A stretch of 64,000 nt of DNA, from assembly GCF_000294655.1 (NCBI RefSeq), contig NZ_CAHP01000013.1, positions 17,023 through 81,022 on the forward strand, read 5' to 3'. The DNA comes from Magnetospirillum molischianum DSM 120 (GTDB lineage Bacteria; Pseudomonadota; Alphaproteobacteria; Rhodospirillales; Magnetospirillaceae). Both the position numbers and the translations under genes were made by a program. The notes under the pieces were generated by a model, which saw only the letters and a program-made list of their open reading frames with translations, was not told where the DNA came from and did not search any database. This document shows, piece after piece, positions 18,684 to 29,062 of the stretch (position 1 is its first letter; every line of letters begins with the position of its first letter).

Positions 18684-20759
18684 TCAGGCCCGAATACGGG
18701 CCATGAAAGTCTCTACCTTGGCGTTGAGGAACTGGATGTCCTCAGCTAGGTGTTCGGCGGAAACCAGAACCTGTTCGGCCTCGGTTCCGTTACGGCGGGT
18801 ACCGTCATTGACTTCGGCGATCGAGTTGGACACCGTTGAGGTTCCGTTTGCCGCTTGTTGAACGCTACGGGTAATTTCCTTTGTTGCTGCCGACTGCTCT
18901 TCGACTGCCGACGCGATTTGTGATGAGATCGAGCTGATTGTGTCGATGGTTTTGGCGATATCGTTGATGGCTTCCACCGCTTTTTTGGTCGTCGTCTGGA
19001 CTTCGGTGATCTGGTTGGTAATTTCATCGGTGGCGCGTGCGGTTTGATTGGCCAGGGCCTTAACCTCGCCCGCCACAACGGCAAATCCCTTGCCTGCGTC
19101 ACCGGCCCGCGCCGCCTCAATGGTAGCGTTGAGGGCCAAAAGGTTGGTCTGCGACGCGATATCGCTGATCAAGGTCACAACTTTGCCGATACGGTTGGCG
19201 GCTTCAGTAAGGTGGGCAATCGTTTCACGATTGTGATCAACCTGCTGCACCGCACATTGCGATACGCGAGCAGAATCGGAAACCTGACGGCTGATTTCAT
19301 GGATCGATGCGGCCAATTCCTCGCTGGCGGCTGCTACGGTTTGGACATTGTTCGAGGCAATATCCGCCGCCGCAGAAACTTGCTCGGCGCTGCCAGCAAC
19401 CTGGACCGCGATGGAAGACATCGATTTCGCGGCTTCCTGCATGGTGCTGGCCCTACTACCGACAGAGCGGACGACTCCCGCCACCTCGCTCTCGAACGAT
19501 CCTGCGGTTTCAAGCAATAAGTTTCGCCGTTCCACTGCGTTTCGTTGCTCGATCTCGATGGCTTTTTGCTGCATTTCGCTCATCGCCAGAGCGTTATCTT
19601 TGAAGATCTGAACGGCATGAGCCATCTTGCCGATTTCGTCGCCTCGTCCGGCACCTGCGATCTGGACGCCGACATCGCCGTTGGCCAGACGAGTCATCGC
19701 GTCGGTGATGCTCTTGATCGGTCCCGCGATTCCGTTTCCGACCAGGACGGCAAGAGTCGCAGCCAGAAGCAGCATGACAATCCCGGCACCGAGAAGTTTG
19801 GCTTGGGTCGCCCGCGCATCGGCGAATACGAAATCCTCCGGCACCGAAATCATGAAGCTCCAGGTTTCCGGCGCTCGCCCAAACCGTAACGGAATAAGAA
19901 CCGTCAAGTACCGAATGCCTGCGGCGTCGGTTAGAGTCTGTTCAGAGACCTCACCCTTAGCGGTTTTGGCCAAGGCCGCAAGCAGGTCAGGATTATCGAC
20001 CGGCTTCCCGCGCAAAGCTGCGTCGGGATTGGCAACCCATTGCTTGTCGTGCGAGATCAGGGAGACTTGCCCTATTCCCATCGGTTTTAGGGTGGCCAGA
20101 TCGGCTTGAACCTGACTAAGGGCAAGATCGACGGTAGAAACCCCGACAGCCTTTCCCGCCGAAATAATCGGCGAGACCACCGTGACCATCAACGTTACCT
20201 GCCCCCCTACTTCATAGGAAAAAGGCGGTGTTATCGTGTCGCGTTTTTCTCGTATTGGGAGATTATACCAGAATTCTTCGGCTGGATCGCCAGTCAGCGG
20301 ACTGATCTCAACGACCGGGGCCCCATTCTTCAGATAGGCATAAGCAAGATAACGTCCCGCCGCATCACCCCAAGCCCCCCCCACATTCTCGGCATCGCGA
20401 CCATCGAAATTGGGTTCGAATCCGGCGTAAACCCCCGTCGCTCCTGGATTGTCTTTCAGGACGCGCAGAAGATCCTGAGCGACCTCGGCCCGATTGATGC
20501 TTTTCCGGTCGGTTCGGCTCAACCACAGGGCATTGGTTCGAGCTATGGTCTGTCCATTCTCGATCAAGTGGCGAACAAGGCTCGAATCCGCATTGGCCGT
20601 TTGCCGCATCAGTGCCAGTGCACCGCTTTTGGCATCCCTGAAAGCCTGATATGAAGAGTAGCCAACGATAAGTGAAAAACTTATCGCAATAAGGGAAATG
20701 ATCGGAATTAAGATTCTCGCACGGATGGACATGTGCTTGGGCGAGTTTATGACCGACAT
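18684..20759 (-). CDS. Methyl-accepting chemotaxis protein with periplasmic Cache sensor
   Basis: A 691-residue chemoreceptor. Layout: N-terminal membrane helix (about 14-34, ARILIPIISLIAISFSLIVG), a dCache-like sensing domain of about 270 residues (VYAGFEPNFDGRD, YLAYAYLKNGAPVVEISPL, WYNLPIREKR), a second helix near 325-345, HAMP (IAGPIKSITDAMTRLANGDV), and a cytoplasmic signalling domain with the hairpin tip ISDIASQTNLLALNATIEAA. The tip contacts CheA/CheW. CAGGAGGGG just before the ATG is a strong ribosome site. No che genes adjoin it, so it is an orphan receptor. Cache domains of this form often bind amino or organic acids, but the ligand cannot be read from sequence. Confidence 0.93.
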   Translation of the reverse strand: MSVINSPKHMSIRARILIPIISLIAISFSLIVGYSSYQAFRDAKSGALALMRQTANADSSLVRHLIENGQTIARTNALWLSRTDRKSINRAEVAQDLLRVLKDNPGATGVYAGFEPNFDGRDAENVGGAWGDAAGRYLAYAYLKNGAPVVEISPLTGDPAEEFWYNLPIREKRDTITPPFSYEVGGQVTLMVTVVSPIISAGKAVGVSTVDLALSQVQADLATLKPMGIGQVSLISHDKQWVANPDAALRGKPVDNPDLLAALAKTAKGEVSEQTLTDAAGIRYLTVLIPLRFGRAPETWSFMISVPEDFVFADARATQAKLLGAGIVMLLLAATLAVLVGNGIAGPIKSITDAMTRLANGDVGVQIAGAGRGDEIGKMAHAVQIFKDNALAMSEMQQKAIEIEQRNAVERRNLLLETAGSFESEVAGVVRSVGSRASTMQEAAKSMSSIAVQVAGSAEQVSAAADIASNNVQTVAAASEELAASIHEISRQVSDSARVSQCAVQQVDHNRETIAHLTEAANRIGKVVTLISDIASQTNLLALNATIEAARAGDAGKGFAVVAGEVKALANQTARATDEITNQITEVQTTTKKAVEAINDIAKTIDTISSISSQIASAVEEQSAATKEITRSVQQAANGTSTVSNSIAEVNDGTRRNGTEAEQVLVSAEHLAEDIQFLNAKVETFMARIRA

Positions 20760-21060
20760 TTACCCCTCCTGGGTAGGATTGACGGACTCCAGGTTGATTA
20801 TGTCCATCCGATTAGACATATATAATAGGGTCTATTCCCGCGCGATTTCAACCAGTTCATCGTGAAATTTATACTCACTGAGGCTCTCTAGCCCAGAGAT
20901 CGGCCAATCAGGCGCTGGCGCCGACGGTGGTCGGCGTAGATCTTCTCCAGCAGGGTCAGGGCAACCCGATAGCCGACCTCGACGGTGGCCGAATTTGGTT
21001 CGTCGCAGCTTATGGTGGATATCCATGAAATCCACGCACTTTTCTTGATGCTGCGATCTG

Positions 21061-22411
<1,351 letters not shown>

Positions 22412-22424
22412 CAGGAGAATCTTC

Positions 22425-23477
22425 ATGACGACCAAAGCCTACGGTGCCCACGCCGCCGATAAGAAACTGGAACCCCTGGACATTGAACGCCGTCCGCCCG
22501 GACCCCACGACGTCCAGATCGAGATCGCCTATTGCGGCGTCTGCCACTCCGACCTGCATACGGTCCGTTCGGAGTGGGAAGGCACGCTTTACCCTTGTAT
22601 CCCTGGTCACGAGATTGTCGGCCATGTCAGCGCGGTTGGCGGCCATGTAACCAAGTTCAAGGTGGGCGATATTGTCGGCGTCGGCTGCCTGGTGGACAGT
22701 TGCCAGACCTGCGCCTCATGCGACGAGGGACTGGAGCAGTTCTGCGAGACCGGCTTTACCGCCACCTACAACTCCCCCACCCCGGACGCGCCCGGCCATA
22801 CGCTGGGCGGTTACTCCCAGCGCATCGTCGTCAGCGAGAAGTTCGTGCTCAAGATCCGCCATCCCGAGGAGCAGCTTGCCGCCGTGGCACCGCTGCTGTG
22901 CGCCGGCATCACCACCTATTCGCCGCTGCGCCACTGGAAGGCAGGGCCGGGCAAGAAAGTGGGCATCGTCGGCATCGGCGGCCTGGGCCATATGGGAATC
23001 AAGCTGGCCCACGCGATGGGCGCGCACACCGTCGCCTTCACCACGTCAGAGTCCAAGCGCCAGGATGCGCACCGGCTGGGCGCGGACGAGGTGATCATCT
23101 CGAAAAACCCCGACGACATGGCCAAACATGCGAGCAGCTTCGACTTCATCCTCGACACTGTGGGGTCCAGTCACGATCTGGACACCTATACCGCTCTTCT
23201 AAAGCGCGATGGGACCTTGTGCCTGGTGGGAGCCCCCGAACATGCCCACCCTGCCCCCAACGTCATGAACCTGATCTTTGGCCGGAGGGCCATTGCCGGT
23301 TCGCTGATTGGCGGGATCGCAGAAACCCAGGAGATGCTCGATTTCTGCGCCGAGCACGGCATCGTCTCGGATATCGAGATGATCCCGGCGGGAAAGATCG
23401 ACGACGCCTATGACCGGATGCTGAGAAGCGACGTCAAATACCGCTTCGTCATCGATATCGCCTCAATGGCCAACTGA
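22425..23477 (+). CDS. Zinc-dependent NADP alcohol dehydrogenase (YahK/CAD type)
   Basis: A 350-residue medium-chain dehydrogenase that interconverts aldehydes and alcohols. The catalytic zinc site is seen as CGVCHSDLH with GHEIVGHV, and the structural zinc cysteines as CLVDSCQTCASCDEGLEQFC. The Rossmann motif is GIGGLGHMGIKLAHAMG. The NSPTPDAPGHTLGGYSQ insertion is typical of the cinnamyl-alcohol-dehydrogenase/YahK group, which prefers NADPH. AGGAG precedes the start. It follows the aldo/keto reductase and probably shares its transcript; the two may detoxify aldehydes together. The coding sequence appears complete. Confidence 0.92.
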   Translation: MTTKAYGAHAADKKLEPLDIERRPPGPHDVQIEIAYCGVCHSDLHTVRSEWEGTLYPCIPGHEIVGHVSAVGGHVTKFKVGDIVGVGCLVDSCQTCASCDEGLEQFCETGFTATYNSPTPDAPGHTLGGYSQRIVVSEKFVLKIRHPEEQLAAVAPLLCAGITTYSPLRHWKAGPGKKVGIVGIGGLGHMGIKLAHAMGAHTVAFTTSESKRQDAHRLGADEVIISKNPDDMAKHASSFDFILDTVGSSHDLDTYTALLKRDGTLCLVGAPEHAHPAPNVMNLIFGRRAIAGSLIGGIAETQEMLDFCAEHGIVSDIEMIPAGKIDDAYDRMLRSDVKYRFVIDIASMAN

Positions 23478-23494
23478 AAGCCGCCACGATCGAA

Positions 23495-23600
23495 CCTGTC
23501 CGGATTGCGCTCGCCCTGCCCTTGACTTTCGTGGCCATGGGTTTGCTGATTCTTATCTTCGGAGGGCTTGCCGCAGTCCGGACACCCAGAGATAGCCGAA
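23495..23600 (+). pseudogene. 5' stub of an RND (HAE-type) efflux pump gene
   Basis: Directly after the dehydrogenase stop the frame reads PVRIALALPLTFVAMG followed by LLILIFGGLAAVRTP. This is the first transmembrane helix and start of the periplasmic loop of many AcrB-like pumps, where the continuation is usually TDIFPNI. Here it changes to unrelated residues after RTP and runs into the integrase debris in the same frame. The stub lacks a recognisable start codon. It marks a deletion end point in the decayed island. Confidence 0.65.
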
Positions 23601-23629
23601 ATCCTGGTGATTGTGCACGTCGAGCACCC

Positions 23630-23913
23630 TGGGCCGAGGTCTTCCTGGCCAGGGTCAAGGTCCGAGAACTGCCGATCCCACCCCAGTTGCAGGCGATCAT
23701 CGCCGCCAACAACGGCGCGACCGAGCATCAGCTGAAGCGATTTATGGATGGGAGAGTCCGAAGCAGGCGGTGCTCTATATCCGCAAAGCCGATCGCAAAC
23801 GCCTTGCGGATCAGGCCATGCACCTGCTGGTCCCGGAACAGACCGAGGCCGAAAGTGTCTCACTTTCGGCTTCAAAATCCGCCAGCGAGACAATCAAGGA
23901 TAAAAAGACTTAA
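23630..23913 (+). pseudogene. Tyrosine integrase remnant with deletion and frameshift
   Basis: Two pieces of a phage-type integrase remain. Piece one reads ELPIPPQLQAII joined directly to AANNGATEHQL; intact relatives have about 50 residues between these, including the Arg/His part of the active site (HGLRKAGAT region). One base is missing around 23735-23737, after which the other frame reads AIYGWESPKQAVLYIRKADR KRLADQAMHLLVPEQ, with the catalytic Tyr in AVLYIRK, to a stop at 23913. The gene thus lost its catalytic core and is dead. Its end lies 24 nt from the 3' end of tRNA-Leu, the expected place for an element that integrated there. Confidence 0.85.
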
Positions 23914-23936
23914 TAAACTAACCCGCCCCCGAAGAT

Positions 23937-24022
23937 TGGTGCCCCGTGCCGGAGTCGAACCAGCACGACCGAAGGTCGCCGCATTTTGAGTGCGGTGCGT
24001 CTACCAATTCCGCCAACGGGGC
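23937..24022 (-). tRNA. tRNA-Leu (anticodon CAA)
   Basis: The minus strand folds as a cloverleaf: acceptor GCCCCGT pairs with ACGGGGC, D-arm with GGTAGACGC, anticodon stem CCGCA/TGCGG around loop CTCAAAA (anticodon CAA, reading UUG), a variable arm GACCTTCGGTC as expected for a class II tRNA, and T-arm GGTTCGACTCC. The 3' CCA is genomically encoded (23937-23939). Its 3' end faces the integrase remnant, so it probably served as attachment site. Confidence 0.96.
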
Positions 24023-24133
24023 TCCGGGGCGGGGCGGCACAGCATCTACCATAGGAAACGCTATCCCGCCAGCGCAAATTAACACCAACCGCATTAATCG
24101 TCGTCAGGGAGGGATTAAATCCTCCGGCTTTCC

Positions 24134-24161
24134 TTGACTTGCGCCGGTTTCGCCGTAGAGT
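24134..24161 (+). promoter_or_regulatory. Candidate sigma-70 promoter of thrS
   Basis: TTGACT (24134-24139) and TAGAGT (24156-24161) are spaced by 16 bp and lie about 45 bp before the thrS ATG. A small hairpin GGAGG/CCTCC lies just upstream at 24109-24124. No T-box or clear thrS operator was seen. Confidence 0.4.
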
Positions 24162-24203
24162 CTCTCCCCCTATCCGTACCCGATTGCTCGAAAGAGAAGT
24201 TCC

Positions 24204-26120
24204 ATGGTCGCCATCACCTTGCCCGACGGTTCGGTCCGTCAGTTCGATTCCCCGATTTCTGGCCTCGATCTGGCTCGGGACATCGGCACCGGACTTGCCA
24301 AGGCGGCCCTGGGGATCACTATCGACGGCGCGCCGTGCGATCTATCGACCATCATTTCCGCCGATGCGCGGATCTCGATCCTCACCGCGAAGAGCGGGGC
24401 CGAGGCACTCGACCTGCTGCGTCATGACGCCGCCCATATCATGGCCGAAGCGGTCAAGGAACTGTACCCAGAGACTCAGGTCACGATCGGCCCGTCGATC
24501 GAAAACGGCTTTTATTACGATTTCGCCCGGCCGACCCCGTTCACCCCCGACGATCTGGTCAAGATCGAAGCTCGAATGGCGGAGATCGTCGAGCGCAACG
24601 AAGAAATCACCCGTGAGGAATGGGATCGCGATGAGGCTGTCGCCTTCTTCCTCGGTCTAGGCGAAAAGTACAAAGCAGAACTGATCGCGGCGATCCCTGC
24701 CGGTCAGACGATCAGCCTGTACCGCCAGGGCAGCTTCATCGATCTGTGCCGTGGGCCGCACCTGCCCTCAACCGGAAAGCTGGGCAAGGCATTCAAGCTG
24801 ATGAAGCTTGCCGGTGCCTATTGGCGCGGCGATTCGCGCAACGAAATGCTCCAGCGCATCTATGGCACCGCCTGGTTCGACAAAAAGGAACTGGACGCCT
24901 ACCTCCACATGCTGGAAGAGGCTGAGAAGCGCGATCACCGCCGCCTTGGCCGCGAGATGGACCTGTTCCACCAGCAGGAAGAGGCTGCTGGATCGGTATT
25001 CTGGCACAAGAAGGGCTGGGTGCTGTGGCGCGCGGTGGAATCCTACATGCGCCGCCGGCTGGAGGCCAACGACTACCAGGAGGTCAAGACTCCGCAGTTG
25101 GTCGATTTCTCGCTGTGGGAAGCATCGGGCCACGCCGATAAATTCTCTGAGAGCATGTTCACGATCACGACCCAGGACGAACGGCATCTGGCGGTCAAGC
25201 CGATGAACTGTCCCTGTCACGTCCAGATTTTCCGCCAGGGGATCAAGAGCTATCGCGACCTGCCGCTGCGCATGGCTGAGTTCGGCTCGTGCCACCGCTA
25301 CGAACCCTCGGGCGCGCTGCACGGCATCATGCGCGTGCGCGCCTTCACCCAAGACGACGCTCACATTTTCTGCACCGAAGATCAGATCACTTCGGAAACC
25401 GTCGCCTTCTGTCACCTCCTGAAGGAGGTCTATCAGGATTTCGGCTTCACTGACGTCCGGGTCAAGTTCTCCGACCGCCCGGTGAAGCGGGCCGGGTCCG
25501 ACGAGACCTGGGACAAGGCGGAAAGCGCCCTGCTCGAAGCCGCCAAAGCCGCCGGACTGGAAACCGTTCTCAATCCGGGCGAAGGGGCTTTCTACGGCCC
25601 CAAACTCGAATTCGTCCTACGCGACGCGATCGGCCGCGACTGGCAATGCGGTACGCTTCAGGTCGATTTTGTTCTGCCCGAGCGCCTGGACGCCGCCTAT
25701 GTGGCCGAAGACGGCACCAAAAAACGCCCGGTGATGCTGCATCGAGCCATTCTTGGCTCGTTCGAACGCTTCATCGGCATCCTGATCGAGAATTTTTCCG
25801 GGCGCTTCCCCATGTGGCTGGCTCCGGTTCAGGTCGTGGTCACCACCATCGTCTCTGACGCCGACGATTACGCCCGCGAGGTCCAGGCGGCCCTGCGTGC
25901 CGTCGGTTTGCGCGCCGAACTGGACCTTCGCAACGAAAAAATCAATTATAAGGTTCGCGAGCATTCGGTCGCTAAAGTGCCGGTTCTGTTGGTGGTCGGC
26001 AAGCGCGAGGCCGAAAATCGTGCTGTCGCCATTCGCCGTCTGGGGGGAAGCGACCAAGAAATTGTTGCGCTGGATCAGGCAGTGGCTACACTGGCGAAAG
26101 AATCCGCTCCGCCCGCCTGA
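24204..26120 (+). CDS. thrS: Threonyl-tRNA synthetase
   Basis: A 638-residue class II synthetase that charges tRNA-Thr. It has the N-terminal TGS domain ([20 protein letters not shown]), the editing domain with the [16 protein letters not shown] motif, and the catalytic core with [12 protein letters not shown] (zinc-binding Cys), [24 protein letters not shown] (motif 2) and the motif 3 region [16 protein letters not shown]. The C-terminal anticodon-binding domain ends [19 protein letters not shown]. Full-length and intact. infC follows 84 nt downstream, the common thrS-infC arrangement. The spacer GAGAAG before the ATG is the ribosome site. Confidence 0.97.
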   Translation: MVAITLPDGSVRQFDSPISGLDLARDIGTGLAKAALGITIDGAPCDLSTIISADARISILTAKSGAEALDLLRHDAAHIMAEAVKELYPETQVTIGPSIENGFYYDFARPTPFTPDDLVKIEARMAEIVERNEEITREEWDRDEAVAFFLGLGEKYKAELIAAIPAGQTISLYRQGSFIDLCRGPHLPSTGKLGKAFKLMKLAGAYWRGDSRNEMLQRIYGTAWFDKKELDAYLHMLEEAEKRDHRRLGREMDLFHQQEEAAGSVFWHKKGWVLWRAVESYMRRRLEANDYQEVKTPQLVDFSLWEASGHADKFSESMFTITTQDERHLAVKPMNCPCHVQIFRQGIKSYRDLPLRMAEFGSCHRYEPSGALHGIMRVRAFTQDDAHIFCTEDQITSETVAFCHLLKEVYQDFGFTDVRVKFSDRPVKRAGSDETWDKAESALLEAAKAAGLETVLNPGEGAFYGPKLEFVLRDAIGRDWQCGTLQVDFVLPERLDAAYVAEDGTKKRPVMLHRAILGSFERFIGILIENFSGRFPMWLAPVQVVVTTIVSDADDYAREVQAALRAVGLRAELDLRNEKINYKVREHSVAKVPVLLVVGKREAENRAVAIRRLGGSDQEIVALDQAVATLAKESAPPA

Positions 26121-26204
26121 TCGGTGGGCGAACCAACAAAGGGAGGTCGGGACGCTTTAAGCGCTCCGACCGTTTTGTATACTCAAATCGATGGAGAGTG
26201 TTCT

Positions 26205-26741
26205 ATAGCTAGACCGCCCATGCAGACGCCGCCCAGATCCGACGGGCCCCGCGTCAATCGTGAAATCGATGTGCGTTCCATCCGTCTGGTGGGCGCCGAC
26301 GGTGAGATGATCGGTGTCGTCACCCTGCGCGAAGGCTTGCTGATGGCCGAGGAAGCTGGGCTCGACCTTGTTGAGGTCTCTCCCAACGCTGATCCGCCAG
26401 TCTGTAAGATTCTGGATTTCGGAAAGTTCAAGTACGAAGCCCAGAAGAAAAAGAATGAAGCGCGCAAGAAGCAAAAAGTCATCGAAGTCAAGGAAATCAA
26501 ACTTCGCCCCAACATTGACGAGAACGATTACGGCGTCAAGATGCGGAGCATGAAGAAGTTCCTGGACGAAGGTGACAAGGTCAAGGTGACCATGCGCTTC
26601 CGTGGTCGTGAACTGGCTCACCAGGACATCGGCATGAAGCTCCTCGAACAGGTTCGTGACGATCTCGAAGCTCTCGGCAAAGTCGAGCAGGTGCCCAAGA
26701 TGGAAGGGCGCCAGATGGTGATGGTGATCGCTCCGCGCTGA
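26205..26741 (+). CDS. infC: Translation initiation factor IF-3, probable ATA start
   Basis: IF-3 binds the 30S subunit, prevents premature 50S joining and proofreads the start codon. The protein shows the N-terminal domain ([20 protein letters not shown] ... [20 protein letters not shown]), a lysine-rich linker ([16 protein letters not shown]) and the C-terminal domain ([19 protein letters not shown]). Start choice matters. GGAGAG at 26193-26198 is followed 6 nt later by ATA (26205), giving a protein that begins (I/M)[17 protein letters not shown]. The first downstream ATG (26220) is 21 nt from that site. infC typically uses a rare start such as AUU so that IF-3 represses its own translation; ATA here would serve the same purpose. 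Confidence 0.9.
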   Translation: MARPPMQTPPRSDGPRVNREIDVRSIRLVGADGEMIGVVTLREGLLMAEEAGLDLVEVSPNADPPVCKILDFGKFKYEAQKKKNEARKKQKVIEVKEIKLRPNIDENDYGVKMRSMKKFLDEGDKVKVTMRFRGRELAHQDIGMKLLEQVRDDLEALGKVEQVPKMEGRQMVMVIAPR

Positions 26742-26751
26742 GCCGCCGTCT

Positions 26752-26802
26752 CCCGCGCGCTGGTTGATTTCTCTCCGGCGCGCGGGCGACGACCTTATTT
26801 TT
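26752..26802 (+). terminator. Rho-independent terminator after infC
   Basis: CCCGCGCGC (26752-26760) pairs perfectly with GCGCGCGGG (26778-26786), and a T-rich tract TTATTTTTTAT begins about 8 nt later. It lies 11 nt after the infC stop. The following 240 nt up to 27041 show no convincing gene. Confidence 0.8.
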
Positions 26803-27041
26803 TATGTATGGCGGCCAAAGTGCCGCAGGAAAAGGGATTCGTCGGGCAACGTCTCCGCCTCCCTACCCTTTCCAACCAAATTCGCTTTTGAGCACAGATT
26901 GCAGCGCGCCCCCTATGCAATCTTAAGTGCAATGCAACCGACCAACGACTCAAATCGAGGGTCGTCCGGTATCAGGCAGGCAATTCCCTTGGGGAGCATT
27001 TACCTCTAATCTGGAACTCCATTTTCAGGAGATCCTGGGTC

Positions 27042-27509
27042 ATGACTGGACGCATCGAATCCCGCTTGGCTGAATTGGGGGTGGCTCTACCGACCCCTGC
27101 CGCCGCCGTAGCGAATTACCTCCCCTTCGTCACGAGCGGTTCTCTGGTGTTCGTGTCGGGTCAATTGCCGCTGGTCGATGGCAAAGTCACCGTTAGCGGT
27201 CATCTTGGAGCAGATGTCAGCCTTGAGGACGGCCAGAGCGCCGCGCGTCAGTGCGCCATCAATCTGTTAAGCCAAGCCCGCCTTGCCGCTGGCGGCGATC
27301 TCGACCGGGTGAAGCGGCTGGTGCGGTTGGGCGGATTCGTTGCCAGCACACCCGATTTCACCGACCAACCCAAGGTCATCAACGGGGCATCCGACCTGAT
27401 GGTCGCGGTTCTTGGCGATGCCGGACGCCATTCCCGCGCCGCTGTCGGCGTCGCATCACTCCCCCTCAACGCCGCTGTCGAGATCGAAGCGGTGTTCGAA
27501 CTGGATTGA
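27042..27509 (+). CDS. RidA/YjgF-family protein
   Basis: A 155-residue member of the RidA (YER057c/UK114) family. Classical RidA hydrolyses reactive enamine/imine intermediates from PLP enzymes, protecting the cell from 2-aminoacrylate damage. The sequence starts with RLAELGVALPTPAAAVANY and contains FVTSGSLVFVSGQLPLVDGK, the signature of the longer 'TdcF-like/atypical' subgroup with Ser/Val pocket residues. The canonical Arg that binds the carboxylate is in VGVASLPLNAAVEIEAVFEL only as an alternative residue pattern, so hydrolase activity is not certain. TCAGGAG precedes the ATG. It is convergent with the STAS gene, 35 nt apart. Confidence 0.82.
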   Translation: MTGRIESRLAELGVALPTPAAAVANYLPFVTSGSLVFVSGQLPLVDGKVTVSGHLGADVSLEDGQSAARQCAINLLSQARLAAGGDLDRVKRLVRLGGFVASTPDFTDQPKVINGASDLMVAVLGDAGRHSRAAVGVASLPLNAAVEIEAVFELD

Positions 27510-27544
27510 CCGGAACCAACCCGGAGCGGATTAAGAAGCCACCG

Positions 27545-27850
27545 TCAGGGCACGATATCGAAATCGTTGCCCGCCTCGGTGAGTTCCAGCATTCGCATCA
27601 CTCCGCTCTGGGCCGAAATCAGACGGACGCGCTGGGCGTTGTCGCCCAATTCCTCGCGGGCGATATGCAGCAGACCGAGACCAACAGAATCGATCCGCGA
27701 CACTCGGGCCAGATCGAAGGTCAGGCGTTTCCCCTTGGACATGACCAAACGCTGCACCAGCTTCTTGAACTCGGTGCTGGCAGAAAAATCGAGAACTCCG
27801 TCCAGCAGGACGTTCAGCCCCCCAGCTTCCTCATTAACGGTGATCTTCAT
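27545..27850 (-). CDS. STAS-domain anti-anti-sigma factor-like protein
   Basis: A 101-residue single STAS domain. The segment LARVSRIDSVGLGLLHIARE places the phosphorylatable Ser of the D-S-x-G-L motif near residue 54. Such proteins are partner-switch components: when unphosphorylated they capture an anti-sigma kinase or act on a phosphatase. No cognate RsbW-like kinase or PP2C phosphatase adjoins the gene, though the bacteriophytochrome locus begins about 500 bp away in the other direction. Length and fold are complete. Specific partner unknown. Confidence 0.85.
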   Translation of the reverse strand: MKITVNEEAGGLNVLLDGVLDFSASTEFKKLVQRLVMSKGKRLTFDLARVSRIDSVGLGLLHIAREELGDNAQRVRLISAQSGVMRMLELTEAGNDFDIVP

Positions 27851-28338
27851 CGATCGTCCTTATGCCGCCAGAGATCCGCTCGCAAAAAATTCTACCTTCA
27901 CGATACGATACCACACTGACAAGACTCGACGACAGAAAGGTAAATCACACCAACTCCAGATCATTGATCCCTGATACAGGGATTTTCTGATGAAAGAGAA
28001 AATTCCTGAAAATCGTGGACATGATTCGGCGGAGAGGGGCGCGCTTGGCATCAAGGATCGGAACAGTCGTTCAACTCCTCGGTAAAGAGGAAGCGTTCAT
28101 ACACTTATAATTCGACGCCGATTGAGACCACTGGCTTCGATTAGAATCGTCGGCATGTTTTCGCCAGAACACACAATCGTAACAAGGGAAAGAAATCTTC
28201 CCCCCTAATTGATCCATGGATTTCCGGCTTGGGGACGAAGAATATAACCGGGGACAGATGATATACGGGACACGGATACGGGGACATCCCCCGTCCGCCC
28301 CCACCAATCATAGGTATTCAGCAGTAAACCAGGAAGGG
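27851..28338. other. Noncoding region upstream of the light-sensing block
   Basis: About 490 nt separate the STAS gene from the heme oxygenase gene and carry no credible ORF. A 7-bp inverted repeat ATCCCTG-ATA-CAGGGAT followed by TTTT lies at 27967-27986, and could be an operator for the STAS gene or a short terminator. Closer to the heme oxygenase, two imperfect direct copies of ATACGGG(G)ACA occur at 28263-28286; the 13-mer TACGGGACACGGA (28264-28276) recurs in the puc upstream region at 37007-37019. Confidence 0.5.
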
Positions 28339-28971
28339 ATGAGGCGAATGACGACCGGGGCTTCCCTCTATGACATCTTGCGTCCGAAATTGCGCGAGGC
28401 GACCAAGGCGGCTCACCACCGCATTGACCACCACCCTCTGATGGCACCATTGGTACGGGGCGAATTGACCGCCAGCCTCTATGGCGATGCCCTGTTGGCG
28501 CTATATTGCTTCCACGCTCCCAGCGAGCGGGCTTTTGCCGCATTTTTGTCCGATCTAGACAGCGTGCCGCCCTGTCGGAGTGAATGGCTGGCCGCTGATC
28601 TCGAAAGTCTGGGGCGCACGGAAATCGCCGCATCTGATATCGGTCCGTTCTGGTCCGGACAGCCCCCCTCGTCTCCCTCCGAATACATCGGCATGCGCTA
28701 TGTGATCGAGGGTGGCTCGCTCGGGGGACGCGCGATCCTGGCTCCGCTGATCGAGCGCCTTCCTTCTGAGTGCAAGCACATCACACGCTTTTTCGATGGT
28801 CAGCAGGATGAGCGCGACTGGCTCAACTTCTGGACCTTGGCCGATCGTCTGGGGCCGCTTGACGCAGATGAAACCGTGCGCGCCGCAGTTCGCTTTTTCG
28901 ACGAGATCGAACAGATGGCTGATCGTCGTTGGCAGGAAAGCCTTACCACCGCGTCTCCAGCTACCAATTAG
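28339..28971 (+). CDS. bphO: Biliverdin-producing heme oxygenase (BphO type)
   Basis: Cleaves heme to biliverdin, iron and CO, providing the chromophore for the bacteriophytochrome encoded 860 bp downstream. The roughly 210-residue protein has the family's ILRPKLREATKAAHHRIDHH opening; a His in this segment is the heme ligand. The distal helix reads YIGMRYVIEGGSLGGRAI, with the flexible Gly-rich stretch over the heme. Start may be ATG 28339 or ATG 28348; AGGAAGG at 28331-28337 is compatible with both. It is the first gene of a same-strand group with an uncharacterised protein and the phytochrome kinase. Reductant (ferredoxin or other) is unknown. Confidence 0.88.
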   Translation: MRRMTTGASLYDILRPKLREATKAAHHRIDHHPLMAPLVRGELTASLYGDALLALYCFHAPSERAFAAFLSDLDSVPPCRSEWLAADLESLGRTEIAASDIGPFWSGQPPSSPSEYIGMRYVIEGGSLGGRAILAPLIERLPSECKHITRFFDGQQDERDWLNFWTLADRLGPLDADETVRAAVRFFDEIEQMADRRWQESLTTASPATN

Positions 28972-29062
28972 TAGGTAATATTTATAGCAATATCTGGGAA
29001 TTGATGAGATCGGAATCGGGGGTTAATTTCAAGAGAATGGCAAATTATTTTACGATAAGGTT

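Noticed and set aside
20832..21035. 67-codon minus-strand frame left of the CMD remnant
   Set aside because: Codon choice and composition look non-coding; a neighbouring frame shows a more protein-like fragment, so this is probably debris.
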